DNA of 64,000 nucleotides, taken from contig CAWFME010000004.1 in NCBI GenBank assembly GCA_963816955.1, positions 1,078,331-1,142,330 on the forward strand, in the 5' to 3' direction. Source of the DNA: DATFQI01 sp963816955. Its GTDB lineage: Bacteria; Actinomycetota; Thermoleophilia; Solirubrobacterales; Solirubrobacteraceae. Shown in pieces: positions 25,816 to 33,885 of this stretch; the first letter of the stretch is position 1, and each line of letters opens with the position of its first letter. The notes under the pieces were generated by a model, which had not been told where the DNA came from, searched no databases, and saw only the letters and a list, made by a program, of their open reading frames with translations. A program made the position numbers and the translations under genes.

Positions 25816-27899
25816 TCCGCGCGGCCGCGGCGGGCGCGCTGCTCGCGCTGGCGGCGCCGGCGCCGGCGTCGGCGCAGTTCGACCCGGCCTACGAGGCAAG
25901 CAACTTCTCCAAGACCAACGAGCGCGCGGCGATCCACTCCACGCCGGGGTACAAGGCGCTGCTCGCGCAGGTCAGCACCGCCAACACCGTCGAGGCGGGG
26001 CGGATCGCGGCCGCCGACCCCGAGCGCTCGTTCGTGGGGCAGACGCTGTGCTGGAGCTACGGCGAGGGCTGCGCGGGCGACGCGCGGCTCTACGACTGGG
26101 TGCCGAGGGACTACGGGCAGGTCCAGCCCGTCGTGTTCGGTGCGCGCAACGGCGCGACGCTGTCCGGCCGGGTGTGGTTCACGCGCGCGGGCCCGGCGAA
26201 GCGGCCGGGGATCGTGATCGTCAACGGCTCCGTGCAGGCGTCGGAGACGCTGTACTGGTTCGCCGCGCAGACGCTGGCGAAGGCGGGCTACGTCGTGCTC
26301 ACCTTCGACCCGCAGAACCAGGGCCGCTCCGACTCGCGCGGCGAGGCGCCCGACCAGGACGAGGGCTTCCCGGCCCAGAGCGACGGCCGCCCGTTCTTCG
26401 ACGGCGCCCAGGACGCGCTCGACTTCTTCCTCTCCACGCCCTCCGGGCCGTACCGGCCGCGGCCGAGCTGCAACTCCGGCACCTCGCACGCGGACAAGCA
26501 GGCGCGCCGGGCCGCGGCCGGCCTCAACGCGGCATACAACCCGCTGTGGCAGCTGATCGACGCCTCGCGGATCGGGATCGCCGGGCACTCCTACGGCGCC
26601 GCCGGCGTCTCCTACGTCGGCCAGCGCGACCCGCGCGTGAAGGCCGTCGTCGCGTGGGACGCGCTCGGGCGCCCGGAGCCCGGCGGCGTGCGCGGGAGCG
26701 GGATCGGCGGCTGCGCCGACGCCGCCGAGCGCGCGCCCGCCGGAATCACCAAGCCCGCCCTGAACCTGACGGCGGACTACTTCATCCCGCCGACCCCGAA
26801 CACCTCCCAGCCCGACTACGAGGCGAAGGCCGCCGTCTCGAAGGAGTACAGCGCCGCGAACGTCGACACGGGCTCGATCGCGATCCGCGGCGGCACCCAC
26901 TACGAGTTCTCCTGGATCCCGGACCCGGCCTTCCCGGCATCCTTGCGCGGCGCGGACCTGACCACCTGGTACACGACGGCCTGGTTCGACGCCTACGTCA
27001 AGGGCGACGCGACCGCCTCCCGGCGGCTGCGCACGGACCGCTGGCGCCACGACGCGCCGTCGGCCGCGGTCGATCCCGACGGCGACGCGAACATGATGTC
27101 CCGCTACCACCGCTCGCGGCTGGACATCGGCCGCGGCGGCGAGCGCTTCGTCTGCGAGGACCTGCGCGCCGGCTGCCCCGGCCTGCTCGCCGACGACGGC
27201 GCCGGCAAGGACTACGACTACCTCTCGATCGTGACCTCGCCGGACTCCGGGCCCGCCGACGGCGCCGCCGGCGGCGCGCCGTCCTGCGTGGCGGCCGCGA
27301 GGGTGCGCGGCGCGGCGGCACGGCCGCGGGGGAGGGGCGTGCGCTTCACGGTGCGCTCGCGGACGACCGTCGAGGTGTTCCGCCAGACGCTGCACGGCAG
27401 GATCACCCGCCAGGTGCGCGTCGCGCGGTTCCCGCGCCCCGGCCGGGCGTTCACGTGGAACGGCCGAGCGACAGTACGCGGCCGACGCGTGCCCGCGGGC
27501 GCCGTGTACACAGCGCGCTTCCGGGGCGCCGGGGGCGCGGTCAAGCACGTCACGCTCGCCCGCCGCGCCGGCGGGCGCTTCGTCCGCCGAGGCACCTTCC
27601 GCACGCTCGCGGGTTGCGGGACGATCCGCGACGCCACGCTCGCGAGACCTGTGTTCGGCGGCCGGGGAGACAGGTCCCTCCGCATCCGCTTCCGGCTCAA
27701 CACGACCGCGCGCGTCGACGTCACGATCAGGCGAGGGAAGCGGCTCGTCCGCCGCTTCCGAGCCCGAGACCGCCGCGCCGGGCGCACGATCCGCCTGAGC
27801 GCACAGGCCGCCCACGGCGGCGCATACCGCGTGACAATCACGGCACGCCCCGTCGGCGCGCCACCCCAGACCATCCGGCTGACCGCGATCCGCATCTAG
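25812..27899 (+). CDS. secreted alpha/beta hydrolase with C-terminal basic domains
   Basis: 695 residues from GTG 25812, with a signal peptide (VIRAAAAGALLALAAPAPAS). The hydrolase domain has GIVIVNGSVQASETLYWFAA, FDPQNQGRSDSRG and the nucleophile elbow IAGHSYGAAG (Ser260). The His is probably in RGGTHYEFSW. From about residue 490 come two beta-rich Arg-rich modules (one around FRQTLHGRITRQVRVARFPR) that may bind the envelope. The GTGA overlap with the acylase gene suggests sequential action on one exported substrate class. A palindromic repeat follows the stop. Confidence 0.8.
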   Translation: MIRAAAAGALLALAAPAPASAQFDPAYEASNFSKTNERAAIHSTPGYKALLAQVSTANTVEAGRIAAADPERSFVGQTLCWSYGEGCAGDARLYDWVPRDYGQVQPVVFGARNGATLSGRVWFTRAGPAKRPGIVIVNGSVQASETLYWFAAQTLAKAGYVVLTFDPQNQGRSDSRGEAPDQDEGFPAQSDGRPFFDGAQDALDFFLSTPSGPYRPRPSCNSGTSHADKQARRAAAGLNAAYNPLWQLIDASRIGIAGHSYGAAGVSYVGQRDPRVKAVVAWDALGRPEPGGVRGSGIGGCADAAERAPAGITKPALNLTADYFIPPTPNTSQPDYEAKAAVSKEYSAANVDTGSIAIRGGTHYEFSWIPDPAFPASLRGADLTTWYTTAWFDAYVKGDATASRRLRTDRWRHDAPSAAVDPDGDANMMSRYHRSRLDIGRGGERFVCEDLRAGCPGLLADDGAGKDYDYLSIVTSPDSGPADGAAGGAPSCVAAARVRGAAARPRGRGVRFTVRSRTTVEVFRQTLHGRITRQVRVARFPRPGRAFTWNGRATVRGRRVPAGAVYTARFRGAGGAVKHVTLARRAGGRFVRRGTFRTLAGCGTIRDATLARPVFGGRGDRSLRIRFRLNTTARVDVTIRRGKRLVRRFRARDRRAGRTIRLSAQAAHGGAYRVTITARPVGAPPQTIRLTAIRI

Positions 27900-27907
27900 C
27901 GACTCAG

Positions 27908-27965
27908 TGCCACTCGACCGCCGAGTGGCACTTGCGTTCCCGCAGGGGGAACGGAGATGCCACTC
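27908..27965. repeat. dispersed palindromic element, copy 2, with extra half site
   Basis: 27923-27965 matches copy 1 (1200-1242) in length and layout: GAGTGGCA, GCGTTCCCGC, GGGAACGGAG, TGCCACTC. An extra TGCCACTC at 27908-27915 precedes it, separated by GACCGCC, making a nested inverted pair. TGCCACTCGACC occurs three times in the window, all in these elements. Confidence 0.7.
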
Positions 27966-28040
27966 GACCAGCCAATCCCAAACTCCCGCCCCCTACAAGC
28001 CAATGCCGTGACCCACGCTCCGGGCGGCCCGCAACACCCT

Positions 28041-28069
28041 CGGCGCCTGCCAAAGAGCGGCCGGCGCCC
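28041..28069. repeat. 29-nt GC-rich repeat, family 2, copy A
   Basis: CGGCGCCTGC...GCGGCCGGCGCCC, with GGCGCC palindromes at both ends. A 29-nt relative lies at 38441-38469 (24 of 29 positions the same by eye). The first 14 nt (CGGCGCCTGCCAAA) recur exactly, inverted, at 38412-38425. Confidence 0.5.
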
Positions 28070-28071
28070 AC

Positions 28072-28077
28072 TAGGGT
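28072..28077 (+). promoter_or_regulatory. -10 hexamer for acetoacetate-decarboxylase-like gene
   Basis: TAGGGT with a 7-nt gap to ATG 28085. Confidence 0.45.
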
Positions 28078-28084
28078 GAGAAAC

Positions 28085-28774
28085 ATGCCCACCCTCCAGG
28101 ACGTCGAAGGGGTCACGGAGTCGGCCCTCCACGACGCCGACGCCGCACGCCTGCCAGCCACGTCCGCCCCGGCGCCATGGGCGACGGTGCTCGACGCGGT
28201 CGTGTGGTTCCACCGCGCGGCCCCCGACGCGGCGCAGCGTCTGCCCGGCCCGCTCCGCGGCCGCAAGGCGCTGCCCGTCACCGTCGGCGCCCTGGTCCGC
28301 TACCGCGAGACCCCGGTCGGCCCCTACCACGAGGTGCTCGCCTCGCCCGCGCTGCTGCTCGGCCCGCGCGGCCCGGAGGCGGCCGTGCCGTTCATCGCCG
28401 TCGACTCGCTGCCCTCCGTGCACGGTGGCCGCGAGAACTGGGCGCTCCCGAAGACGCTCGCGCGCTTCGAGTGGCCCGAGGGCCCGCGCAAGGCCTTCGA
28501 GCTCGACGCGGAGGGAAGCGGCTGGTCGGTGTACGCCACGGTGCGTCCGCGGGCGCGCCGGCTGCCGTTCGCGGGCGCGGTGCGCAACCGGCAGGTCACG
28601 CCGGCGGGCGACGAGGTCGTCTTCGAGAGCCGCTGCCGAGGGCGGGCGCGGGCGGCCACCGTGGAGCTCGAGACCCGCGGGCCGACCTTGCCCGGCTGGC
28701 TGCGCTCCGGCCGCCACCCGGCGCTCGTGCTCGAGGGCGCGCGCGTGACGGTGGGGTCCGCGAAGCCCGCCTGA
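28085..28774 (+). CDS. acetoacetate decarboxylase superfamily protein
   Basis: 229 residues with the fold's typical segment GGRENWALPKTLARFEW, whose Lys sits where the Schiff-base Lys lies in decarboxylases, and a preceding VGALVRYRETPVGPYHEVL strand. Homologues include decarboxylases and aldolase/dehydratase-like enzymes, so the reaction is open. No signal peptide. Single gene flanked by repeats upstream and a convergent methyltransferase downstream. Confidence 0.72.
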   Translation: MPTLQDVEGVTESALHDADAARLPATSAPAPWATVLDAVVWFHRAAPDAAQRLPGPLRGRKALPVTVGALVRYRETPVGPYHEVLASPALLLGPRGPEAAVPFIAVDSLPSVHGGRENWALPKTLARFEWPEGPRKAFELDAEGSGWSVYATVRPRARRLPFAGAVRNRQVTPAGDEVVFESRCRGRARAATVELETRGPTLPGWLRSGRHPALVLEGARVTVGSAKPA

Positions 28775-28834
28775 GCCGCACGCCCTGGGGGTCGCACCGC
28801 GGCGCGGGCCGGGCCGCGGCGCGGCGCGGCGCGG

Positions 28835-29581
28835 CTACTCGCGGTGCGCGTGCACGACCACGCGCCCCTGCTGCGCCCGGAACCGCGGCCCGCGCACCCG
28901 CCGGTAGCCGGCCCGCGCCACCCGGTAGGCCAGCGGCTCGCGGTGCACCACCTCCACGCGAGCGAACCCCTCCTCGCGCAGCATCGCCGTCAGCGCCGCC
29001 AGGTTCGGGCCCCACCAGTTCGACGCGTCGCCGTCCAGCTCGCCGCGGGGGTACAGAGCCATCGCGGGCCGGCGCAGGTCCAGCAGGTCTGCGTGGGTCT
29101 CCAGGATCAGCAGCCCGTCGCACACGCTCGCGACCCGCTCGAGCGCCACCCACGGGTGCTTGAGGTGGTAGAGCACGCCGAGGAACAGCACTACGTCGAA
29201 GCGGCCGACCGTCTCGACCGAGATCTCGTCGAGCTCGAGCTCGCGGTCCTCGACCGACGACCCGAGCGCCCGCCGCGCCAGCTCGAACCCCGAGCGCGTC
29301 CCGAACCCGCCCGGGCCCCAGGCGGGCTCCCGCCACGCGGGCCCGTCCAGGGCCAGCACGCGCTCGGCGCCGCGGCGCTCGCACTCGAACGAGAAGAAGC
29401 CGTCCCACGCGCCGACGTCGAGCACCGTGCGCCCGCGCAGGTCCTCCGGCAGCCGGACCCAGCCGAGCTTGCGCGAGGACTCGTCACGGCCGTCGGTGAT
29501 GATGCCGTCGCCGAGGTCGATCGTGTGGAACCAGCCCTGCGCAGCGACGGCCGCGCGGAGGTCGTCAGGCGGCGCGCTCAC
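28835..29581 (-). CDS. SAM-dependent methyltransferase, DUF1698/CmoB-like
   Basis: 248 residues. Motif I is VLDVGAWDGFFSFECERRG, with the acidic end of strand 2 in RVLALDGPAW. FHTIDLGDGIITDGRDES at the N-terminus and VLFLGVLYHLKHPW match the CmoB-like (mo5U34 tRNA) subgroup. In actinobacteria such proteins often act on sugars or small molecules, so tRNA is not assured. GTG 29581 is the favoured start. It is divergent from the GMC oxidoreductase. Confidence 0.8.
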   Translation of the reverse strand: MSAPPDDLRAAVAAQGWFHTIDLGDGIITDGRDESSRKLGWVRLPEDLRGRTVLDVGAWDGFFSFECERRGAERVLALDGPAWREPAWGPGGFGTRSGFELARRALGSSVEDRELELDEISVETVGRFDVVLFLGVLYHLKHPWVALERVASVCDGLLILETHADLLDLRRPAMALYPRGELDGDASNWWGPNLAALTAMLREEGFARVEVVHREPLAYRVARAGYRRVRGPRFRAQQGRVVVHAHRE

Positions 29582-29607
29582 GCGCCGTACTCTCGCACGC
29601 GACCGGG

Positions 29608-29613
29608 TAGGGT
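29608..29613 (+). promoter_or_regulatory. -10 hexamer for GMC oxidoreductase
   Basis: TAGGGT with a 7-nt gap to ATG 29621. Confidence 0.45.
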
Positions 29614-29620
29614 CCGCCCA

Positions 29621-31195
29621 ATGGCAGAGGCGGACTACGTGATCGTCGGCGCCGGATCGGCCGGCTGCGTGCTCGCCAGCCGGCTCTCCGAGGACAGCGG
29701 GGCGAGCGTGCTGCTGCTGGAGGCGGGCGGCCGCGGCCTGCACCCCAACATCGCGATCCCCGCCGCGTTCGCCAAGCAGTTCCACACCCGCCTGGACTGG
29801 GACTTCGCGACGGAGCCCGAGCCGCACTGCGACGGGCGCTCGCTGTACCTGCCGCGCGGCAAGGGGCTGGGCGGCTCGAGCGGCATGAACGCGATGCTCT
29901 ACGTCCGCGGGCGCCCGATCGACTACGACCTCTGGGACGTGCCGGGCTGGCGCTGGGACGACGTGCGCCCCTACTTCCTCAAGGCCGAGGACAACGCGCG
30001 CGGCGCCTCCGAGCACCACGCCACCGGCGGCCCGCTGCGGGTCGAGGACGAGCGCTCCCCGCGCCCGCTGACCCGGCGCTTCCTGGCCGCGGCGGAGTCC
30101 TACGGCATCCGCTACATCGACGACTACAACGGCCCGGAGCAGGACGGCGCCGCGCTCTGCCAGGTCACGCAGCGCAACGGCAAGCGCTGGAGCACCAACG
30201 ATGCCTACCTGCGTCCGGTGCGCGACCGCCACAACCTCCAGGTCGTCACGGGCGCGACCGTCAACCGCGTGCAGATCAAGGGCGGGCGGGCGACCGGCGT
30301 CGTCTGCCAGGGCCGGTTCGGGCGCGAGCACGTGCTCACGGCCCGCCGCGAGGTGATCCTCGCCGCGGGCGCGTTCGGCTCGCCGCAGCTGCTGATGCTG
30401 TCGGGTATCGGCCCCGCCGAGCAGCTGCGCGCGCTCGGCGTCGGGGTCGAGGTCGACGCGCCCGGGGTCGGCGAGAACCTGCAGGACCACCCGTTCAACA
30501 CCGTCGTCTGCGAGGTCGAGGACGACTCGCTGCGGGACGCCGAGCACCCGCGCTACCTCGCGGAGTGGCTGCTGCGCCGCAGCGGCCCGCTGACCTCGTC
30601 GGTGGCCGAGGCGTTCGCGTTCGTGCGCAGCCGGCCGGGCCTGCCCGCCCCCGATCTCCAGTACCACTTCGCGCCCGCGTACTTCGTCGACCACGGGGCG
30701 GAGGAGTTCGAGGGGCACGCGATCACGCTCGGGCCGGTGCTGATCACGCCCAAGAGCCGCGGGCGGCTGACGCTGCGCTCCGCCGACCCGTCCGACAAGC
30801 CGCGCATCGTCACCAACTCGCTCGCCGAGCCCGAGGACGTCGCGGCGATGCTCGAGGGCATGCGGATCGCGCGCGAGCTGGCCGCCCAGGAGCCGCTGCG
30901 CTCCGTGGTCAAGCGCGAGCTGTTCCCGGGGCTGGGTGGGGACGGCGTCGGTGGCGACCTCGAGGACGACCTGCGCCGCCGCGTCGAGCTCCTCTACCAC
31001 CCGGTCGGGACCTGCCGGATGGGCACGGACGACGACGCCGTGGTGGACGCGGACCTGCGGGTCCGCGGCGTCGAGGGCCTGCGCGTGGCCGACGCCTCGA
31101 TCATGCCGCTGATCCCGGGCGGCAACACCAACGCGCCGTGCGTGATGGTCGGCGAGCGCGCCGCCGATCTCGTCAAGGGCCTCGTGGCCGCGTGA
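29621..31195 (+). CDS. GMC-family FAD oxidoreductase
   Basis: 524 residues. The FAD dinucleotide motif is VIVGAGSAGCVLASRLSE at the N-terminus. GMC signature 1 is RGKGLGGSSGMNAMLYVRG; signature 2 is GAFGSPQLLMLSGIG. The catalytic His lies in LYHPVGTCRMG and the partner Asn in PGGNTNAPC. It resembles choline/alcohol dehydrogenases that oxidise primary alcohols in the cytoplasm; the substrate is unassigned. The stop overlaps the STAS-gene GTG (GTGA), an unusual pairing of a metabolic enzyme with a stress-signalling protein. Confidence 0.92.
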   Translation: MAEADYVIVGAGSAGCVLASRLSEDSGASVLLLEAGGRGLHPNIAIPAAFAKQFHTRLDWDFATEPEPHCDGRSLYLPRGKGLGGSSGMNAMLYVRGRPIDYDLWDVPGWRWDDVRPYFLKAEDNARGASEHHATGGPLRVEDERSPRPLTRRFLAAAESYGIRYIDDYNGPEQDGAALCQVTQRNGKRWSTNDAYLRPVRDRHNLQVVTGATVNRVQIKGGRATGVVCQGRFGREHVLTARREVILAAGAFGSPQLLMLSGIGPAEQLRALGVGVEVDAPGVGENLQDHPFNTVVCEVEDDSLRDAEHPRYLAEWLLRRSGPLTSSVAEAFAFVRSRPGLPAPDLQYHFAPAYFVDHGAEEFEGHAITLGPVLITPKSRGRLTLRSADPSDKPRIVTNSLAEPEDVAAMLEGMRIARELAAQEPLRSVVKRELFPGLGGDGVGGDLEDDLRRRVELLYHPVGTCRMGTDDDAVVDADLRVRGVEGLRVADASIMPLIPGGNTNAPCVMVGERAADLVKGLVAA

Positions 31196-32037
31196 ACCCG
31201 GGCCTCGCGCCATACCCGCCCGGCCAGGAGATGCGGGGCGCGATGAGCCGCATCTGGGCGCTGTACGACGGGTCCTACGACGAGATCCAGGTCCAGATCC
31301 GCGAGCGCCTCGCCGGCCACCCGCACTTCGGCCCGCTGATCCGCGACCTTCCCCAGGACGACGCGCTGGACGCCGCCAACCGCGCGCGGCTGCGCGACGC
31401 GATGGTCGACTGGCACTGGGAGGCCTACTGGGACGACACGCGCATGCAGGCGGCGGGCTACGCCACCGCGGAGATCCCGCTCGCCTCGTGGGTCGAGCTG
31501 GTGAACCTGTTCCGCCACGACATGCTCGAGCGGCTGTTCACCGACGGCGACCCCCAGCACCGCCTCGAGGACGTGCAGGCGATGGACCGCTGGCTCGACG
31601 ACGCGATCGGGGCCTTCGCCCAGGCGTTCGTCTCGGCCAACGAGGGCGTGATCGCCAGCCAGCAGCAGGCGATCCGCCAGCTCTCCACGCCGGTGCTGCA
31701 GCTGCGCCCGGGGCTGCTGATCCTGCCGATCGTCGGCGCGCTGGACCGCGACCGCCTCGATCAGATGCGCGCGCTGCTGCTGCGCGCCGTCCACGAGCGG
31801 CGGGCGCGCGCCATCGTGCTCGACGTCACCGGCGTCCCGGAGATCGACTCCGTGGCCGCCAACCAGCTGATCGGCTCGGTCACCAGCGCCCGCATGATGG
31901 GCGCCGAGACGATCATCTCGGGCCTCTCGGCCGAGATCGCCCAGACGCTCGTGACCGTCGGCATCGACCTCGGCCTCGTCGTCTCCGCCGGCGACCTGCA
32001 GGGCGGCATCGAGCTCGCCGAGCAGCACCTGGACTGA
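31192..32037 (+). CDS. RsbR-like STAS-domain protein
   Basis: 281 residues from GTG 31192. An N-terminal helical, globin-like sensor region (about 20-150) is joined by a helix (ASQQQAIRQLSTPVLQL) to a STAS domain: ILPIVGALDRDRLDQMRALL and VLDVTGVPEIDSVAANQLIG. Ser in EIDSVAA is where RsbR/RsbS kinases phosphorylate. Such proteins build stressosomes. No RsbS or RsbT gene lies nearby. It is coupled to the GMC gene. Confidence 0.85.
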   Translation: MNPGLAPYPPGQEMRGAMSRIWALYDGSYDEIQVQIRERLAGHPHFGPLIRDLPQDDALDAANRARLRDAMVDWHWEAYWDDTRMQAAGYATAEIPLASWVELVNLFRHDMLERLFTDGDPQHRLEDVQAMDRWLDDAIGAFAQAFVSANEGVIASQQQAIRQLSTPVLQLRPGLLILPIVGALDRDRLDQMRALLLRAVHERRARAIVLDVTGVPEIDSVAANQLIGSVTSARMMGAETIISGLSAEIAQTLVTVGIDLGLVVSAGDLQGGIELAEQHLD

Positions 32038-32040
32038 GCC

Positions 32041-32451
32041 CTAGGCCGCTACGGAGGCAATCGCCTCGAGCGCGCGGCGGTAGTGCTCCTCGCCGATGCG
32101 GATGTGCGACTGCTGGCTCATCGAGCGCGCCGCGACGCCGATCGCCTCGACCGGCGGGGCGGCGTCGAGCACCGGCACGAGCAGGAGCGTCTCGATCTCG
32201 ACGGTCCAGGGCCAGCGCGGGTGGTCGCGCTCGCGCGGCTCCCCGGTCACCTCGGCGAGCGCGAACACGCGGCGCCACACGGACGCGTAGAGGACGAGCT
32301 TGTCGCCCGGCTCGATCCGCGGGCGGCGCGGGAAGCCGGTGCTGCGCAGCAGTCCCGCGCGCGTCTCGATCCAGTCCTCCGAGAGCGGCCCGCGGGCATG
32401 GCCGATCGCCTTGAGCCAGTAGCCGGCCACGGGAGGTAGCTTGCCAACCAT
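32041..32451 (-). CDS. PUA-like (EVE/ASCH-type) domain protein
   Basis: 136 residues from ATG 32451; GTG 32430 (VAGYWLKAIG) is an equally good start. YWLKAIG, then PGDKLVLYASVWRRVFALAE and a trailing acidic helix are consistent with the EVE/PUA-like barrel, which binds modified nucleic-acid bases. The ATG would overlap the ATG of the divergent aldo/keto reductase, which favours the GTG. Family assignment is moderate. Confidence 0.65.
   Translation of the reverse strand: MVGKLPPVAGYWLKAIGHARGPLSEDWIETRAGLLRSTGFPRRPRIEPGDKLVLYASVWRRVFALAEVTGEPRERDHPRWPWTVEIETLLLVPVLDAAPPVEAIGVAARSMSQQSHIRIGEEHYRRALEAIASVAA
32437..32442 (+). promoter_or_regulatory. -10 hexamer for aldo/keto reductase 1
   Basis: TAGCTT with a 7-nt gap to ATG 32450. 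This supports that start over the TTG at 32441. Confidence 0.45.
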
Positions 32452-33394
32452 GGAGCTGCGACGGCTCGGCCACGCAGGCCCCGAGATATCGGCGATCGGG
32501 CTCGGGTCGTGGCTCACCTACGGCGGCGGCGTCGGCCGCGATCGCACGGAGGCGTGCACGCGCGCCGCCTTCGACGCGGGGATCACGTTCTTCGACACCG
32601 CGAACGTCTACGGCCGCGGCGCCGCCGAGCGGGCGTGGGGCGAGATCCTCTCGGCCTATCCGCGCGACGCCTACGTGCTCGCGACCAAGGTGTTCTTCCC
32701 GATGGGCCCGGACGACCGCGGGCTCTCGCGCGCGCAGATCCACAAGCAGATCGACGCCTCGCTCGCGCGGCTGCGGACCGACCACGTCGACCTCTACCAG
32801 TGCCACCGCCACGACCCCGCCGTCCCGCTGGAGGAGACGATGGGCGCGCTGACGGAGGTCGTCGAGGCGGGCAAGGCGCGCTTCGTCGGCTTCAGCGAGT
32901 GGCCGGTCGAGGCGATCTCGCGGGCGCTGGAGATCCCCGGCGTCGCGCGCTTCGCGAGCAGCCAGCCGCAGTACTCCGCGCTCTACCGGGCGCCCGAGCG
33001 CGACGTCTTCCCGCTGTGCGCCGAGCACGGGATCGGCCAGGTCGTGTGGTCGCCGCTCGCCCAGGGCGTCCTGACCGGCAAGTACCGCCGCGGCGAGCCG
33101 CCGCCCGCCGACGCCCGCGCCGCCGGCTCGATGGGGCGCTTCATGGGCCGCCTGCTGCGGCCGAAGGCGCTCGACGCGGTGCAGCGCCTGCGGCCGATCG
33201 CCGACGAGGCCGGCCTCACGATGTCCCAGCTCGCGCTCGCGTGGGTGCTGCGCTCGCCGTACGTGACGAGCGCGATCGTCGGCGCCTCGCGGCCCGAGCA
33301 GGTGCACGAGAACGCCGCCGCCGCCGGCGTTCGGCTCTCCGACGACGTGGTCGCGGCGGTGGACTCGGCGCTGGAGCGCGTCGCCGCCCGCTAG
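32450..33394 (+). CDS. aldo/keto reductase, potassium-channel beta-subunit type
   Basis: 314 residues of TIM-barrel AKR. Catalytic Asp-Tyr in FFDTANVYGRGAAE, Lys in VLATKVFFP, His in DLYQCHRHDP. The C-terminal NADPH-binding IVGASRPEQVHEN is intact. AFDAGITFFDTANVYG and SPLAQGVLTGKYR match the AKR6/AKR11-like group. It would reduce aldehydes or ketones with NADPH. Confidence 0.9.
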   Translation: MELRRLGHAGPEISAIGLGSWLTYGGGVGRDRTEACTRAAFDAGITFFDTANVYGRGAAERAWGEILSAYPRDAYVLATKVFFPMGPDDRGLSRAQIHKQIDASLARLRTDHVDLYQCHRHDPAVPLEETMGALTEVVEAGKARFVGFSEWPVEAISRALEIPGVARFASSQPQYSALYRAPERDVFPLCAEHGIGQVVWSPLAQGVLTGKYRRGEPPPADARAAGSMGRFMGRLLRPKALDAVQRLRPIADEAGLTMSQLALAWVLRSPYVTSAIVGASRPEQVHENAAAAGVRLSDDVVAAVDSALERVAAR

Positions 33395-33410
33395 AAGAGC
33401 GGCGGCGTGG

Positions 33411-33841
33411 TCACCAACGGCGTCGACGCGGAACGCCCCGTCGGCGGCGATCGCGTGCCAGAGCTCGTCGAAGCCCTCCTCGGGAGCGGGCCGGACGAAC
33501 CGCCGCGCCGTGCCGAGCACGCCGCGCGCCGGCACGCGCCGCGCGCGCTGGGCGTTGCCGGCCAGCGCCTCGGCGGCGTCGGCGTCGACCAGGTAGCCGA
33601 CGACCCGGAACCCCGCCGCGCGCGCGGGCTCCACGTAGCGCGCCCGCTCGGCGACCGTCGGGTTGGTGTTGTCGACGACGAACGGCTGCCGCGTGGACAG
33701 GCACAGCTCCAGCAGCGCGGCCTCGCGCGCGCGGGTGCGCAGGAGGTCCATCGAGATCCGCACGTGCGTCTCGAGCCAGCGGTCGCGGTAGAGCGTGGTC
33801 TTGCCGGCGCCCTGGAGCCCGCACAGCACGATCGCCTCCAT
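33411..33841 (-). CDS. small P-loop ATPase/kinase-like protein, C-terminus uncertain
   Basis: About 143 residues: MEAIVLCGLQGAGKTTLYRD (Walker A GLQGAGKT), HVRISMDLLR, VVDNTNPTVAERARYVEPA and EGFDELWHAIAADGAFRV. This matches short AAA/kinase-like ATPases related to polynucleotide kinase N-termini. The frame has no stop at the expected place and stays open into the antisense of the aldo/keto reductase as far as 31913. Stops in the other two frames lie at 33411 and 33391, so a single-base indel near 33420 is likely. ATG 33841 has TAGCGT 7 nt upstream. Confidence 0.6.
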
Positions 33842-33848
33842 GGGCGCG

Positions 33849-33854
33849 ACGCTA
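33849..33854 (-). promoter_or_regulatory. -10 hexamer for P-loop ATPase
   Basis: TAGCGT on the minus strand, 7 nt from ATG 33841. Confidence 0.45.
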
Positions 33855-33885
33855 CCGGACGCTCCCGGCTGCGAAGCTGTGCGCG

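Noticed and set aside
31913..33841. A 642-residue leftward protein beginning with the P-loop ATPase
   Set aside because: Only the first 140 or so residues resemble a protein family; the remainder is the antisense of well-supported genes.
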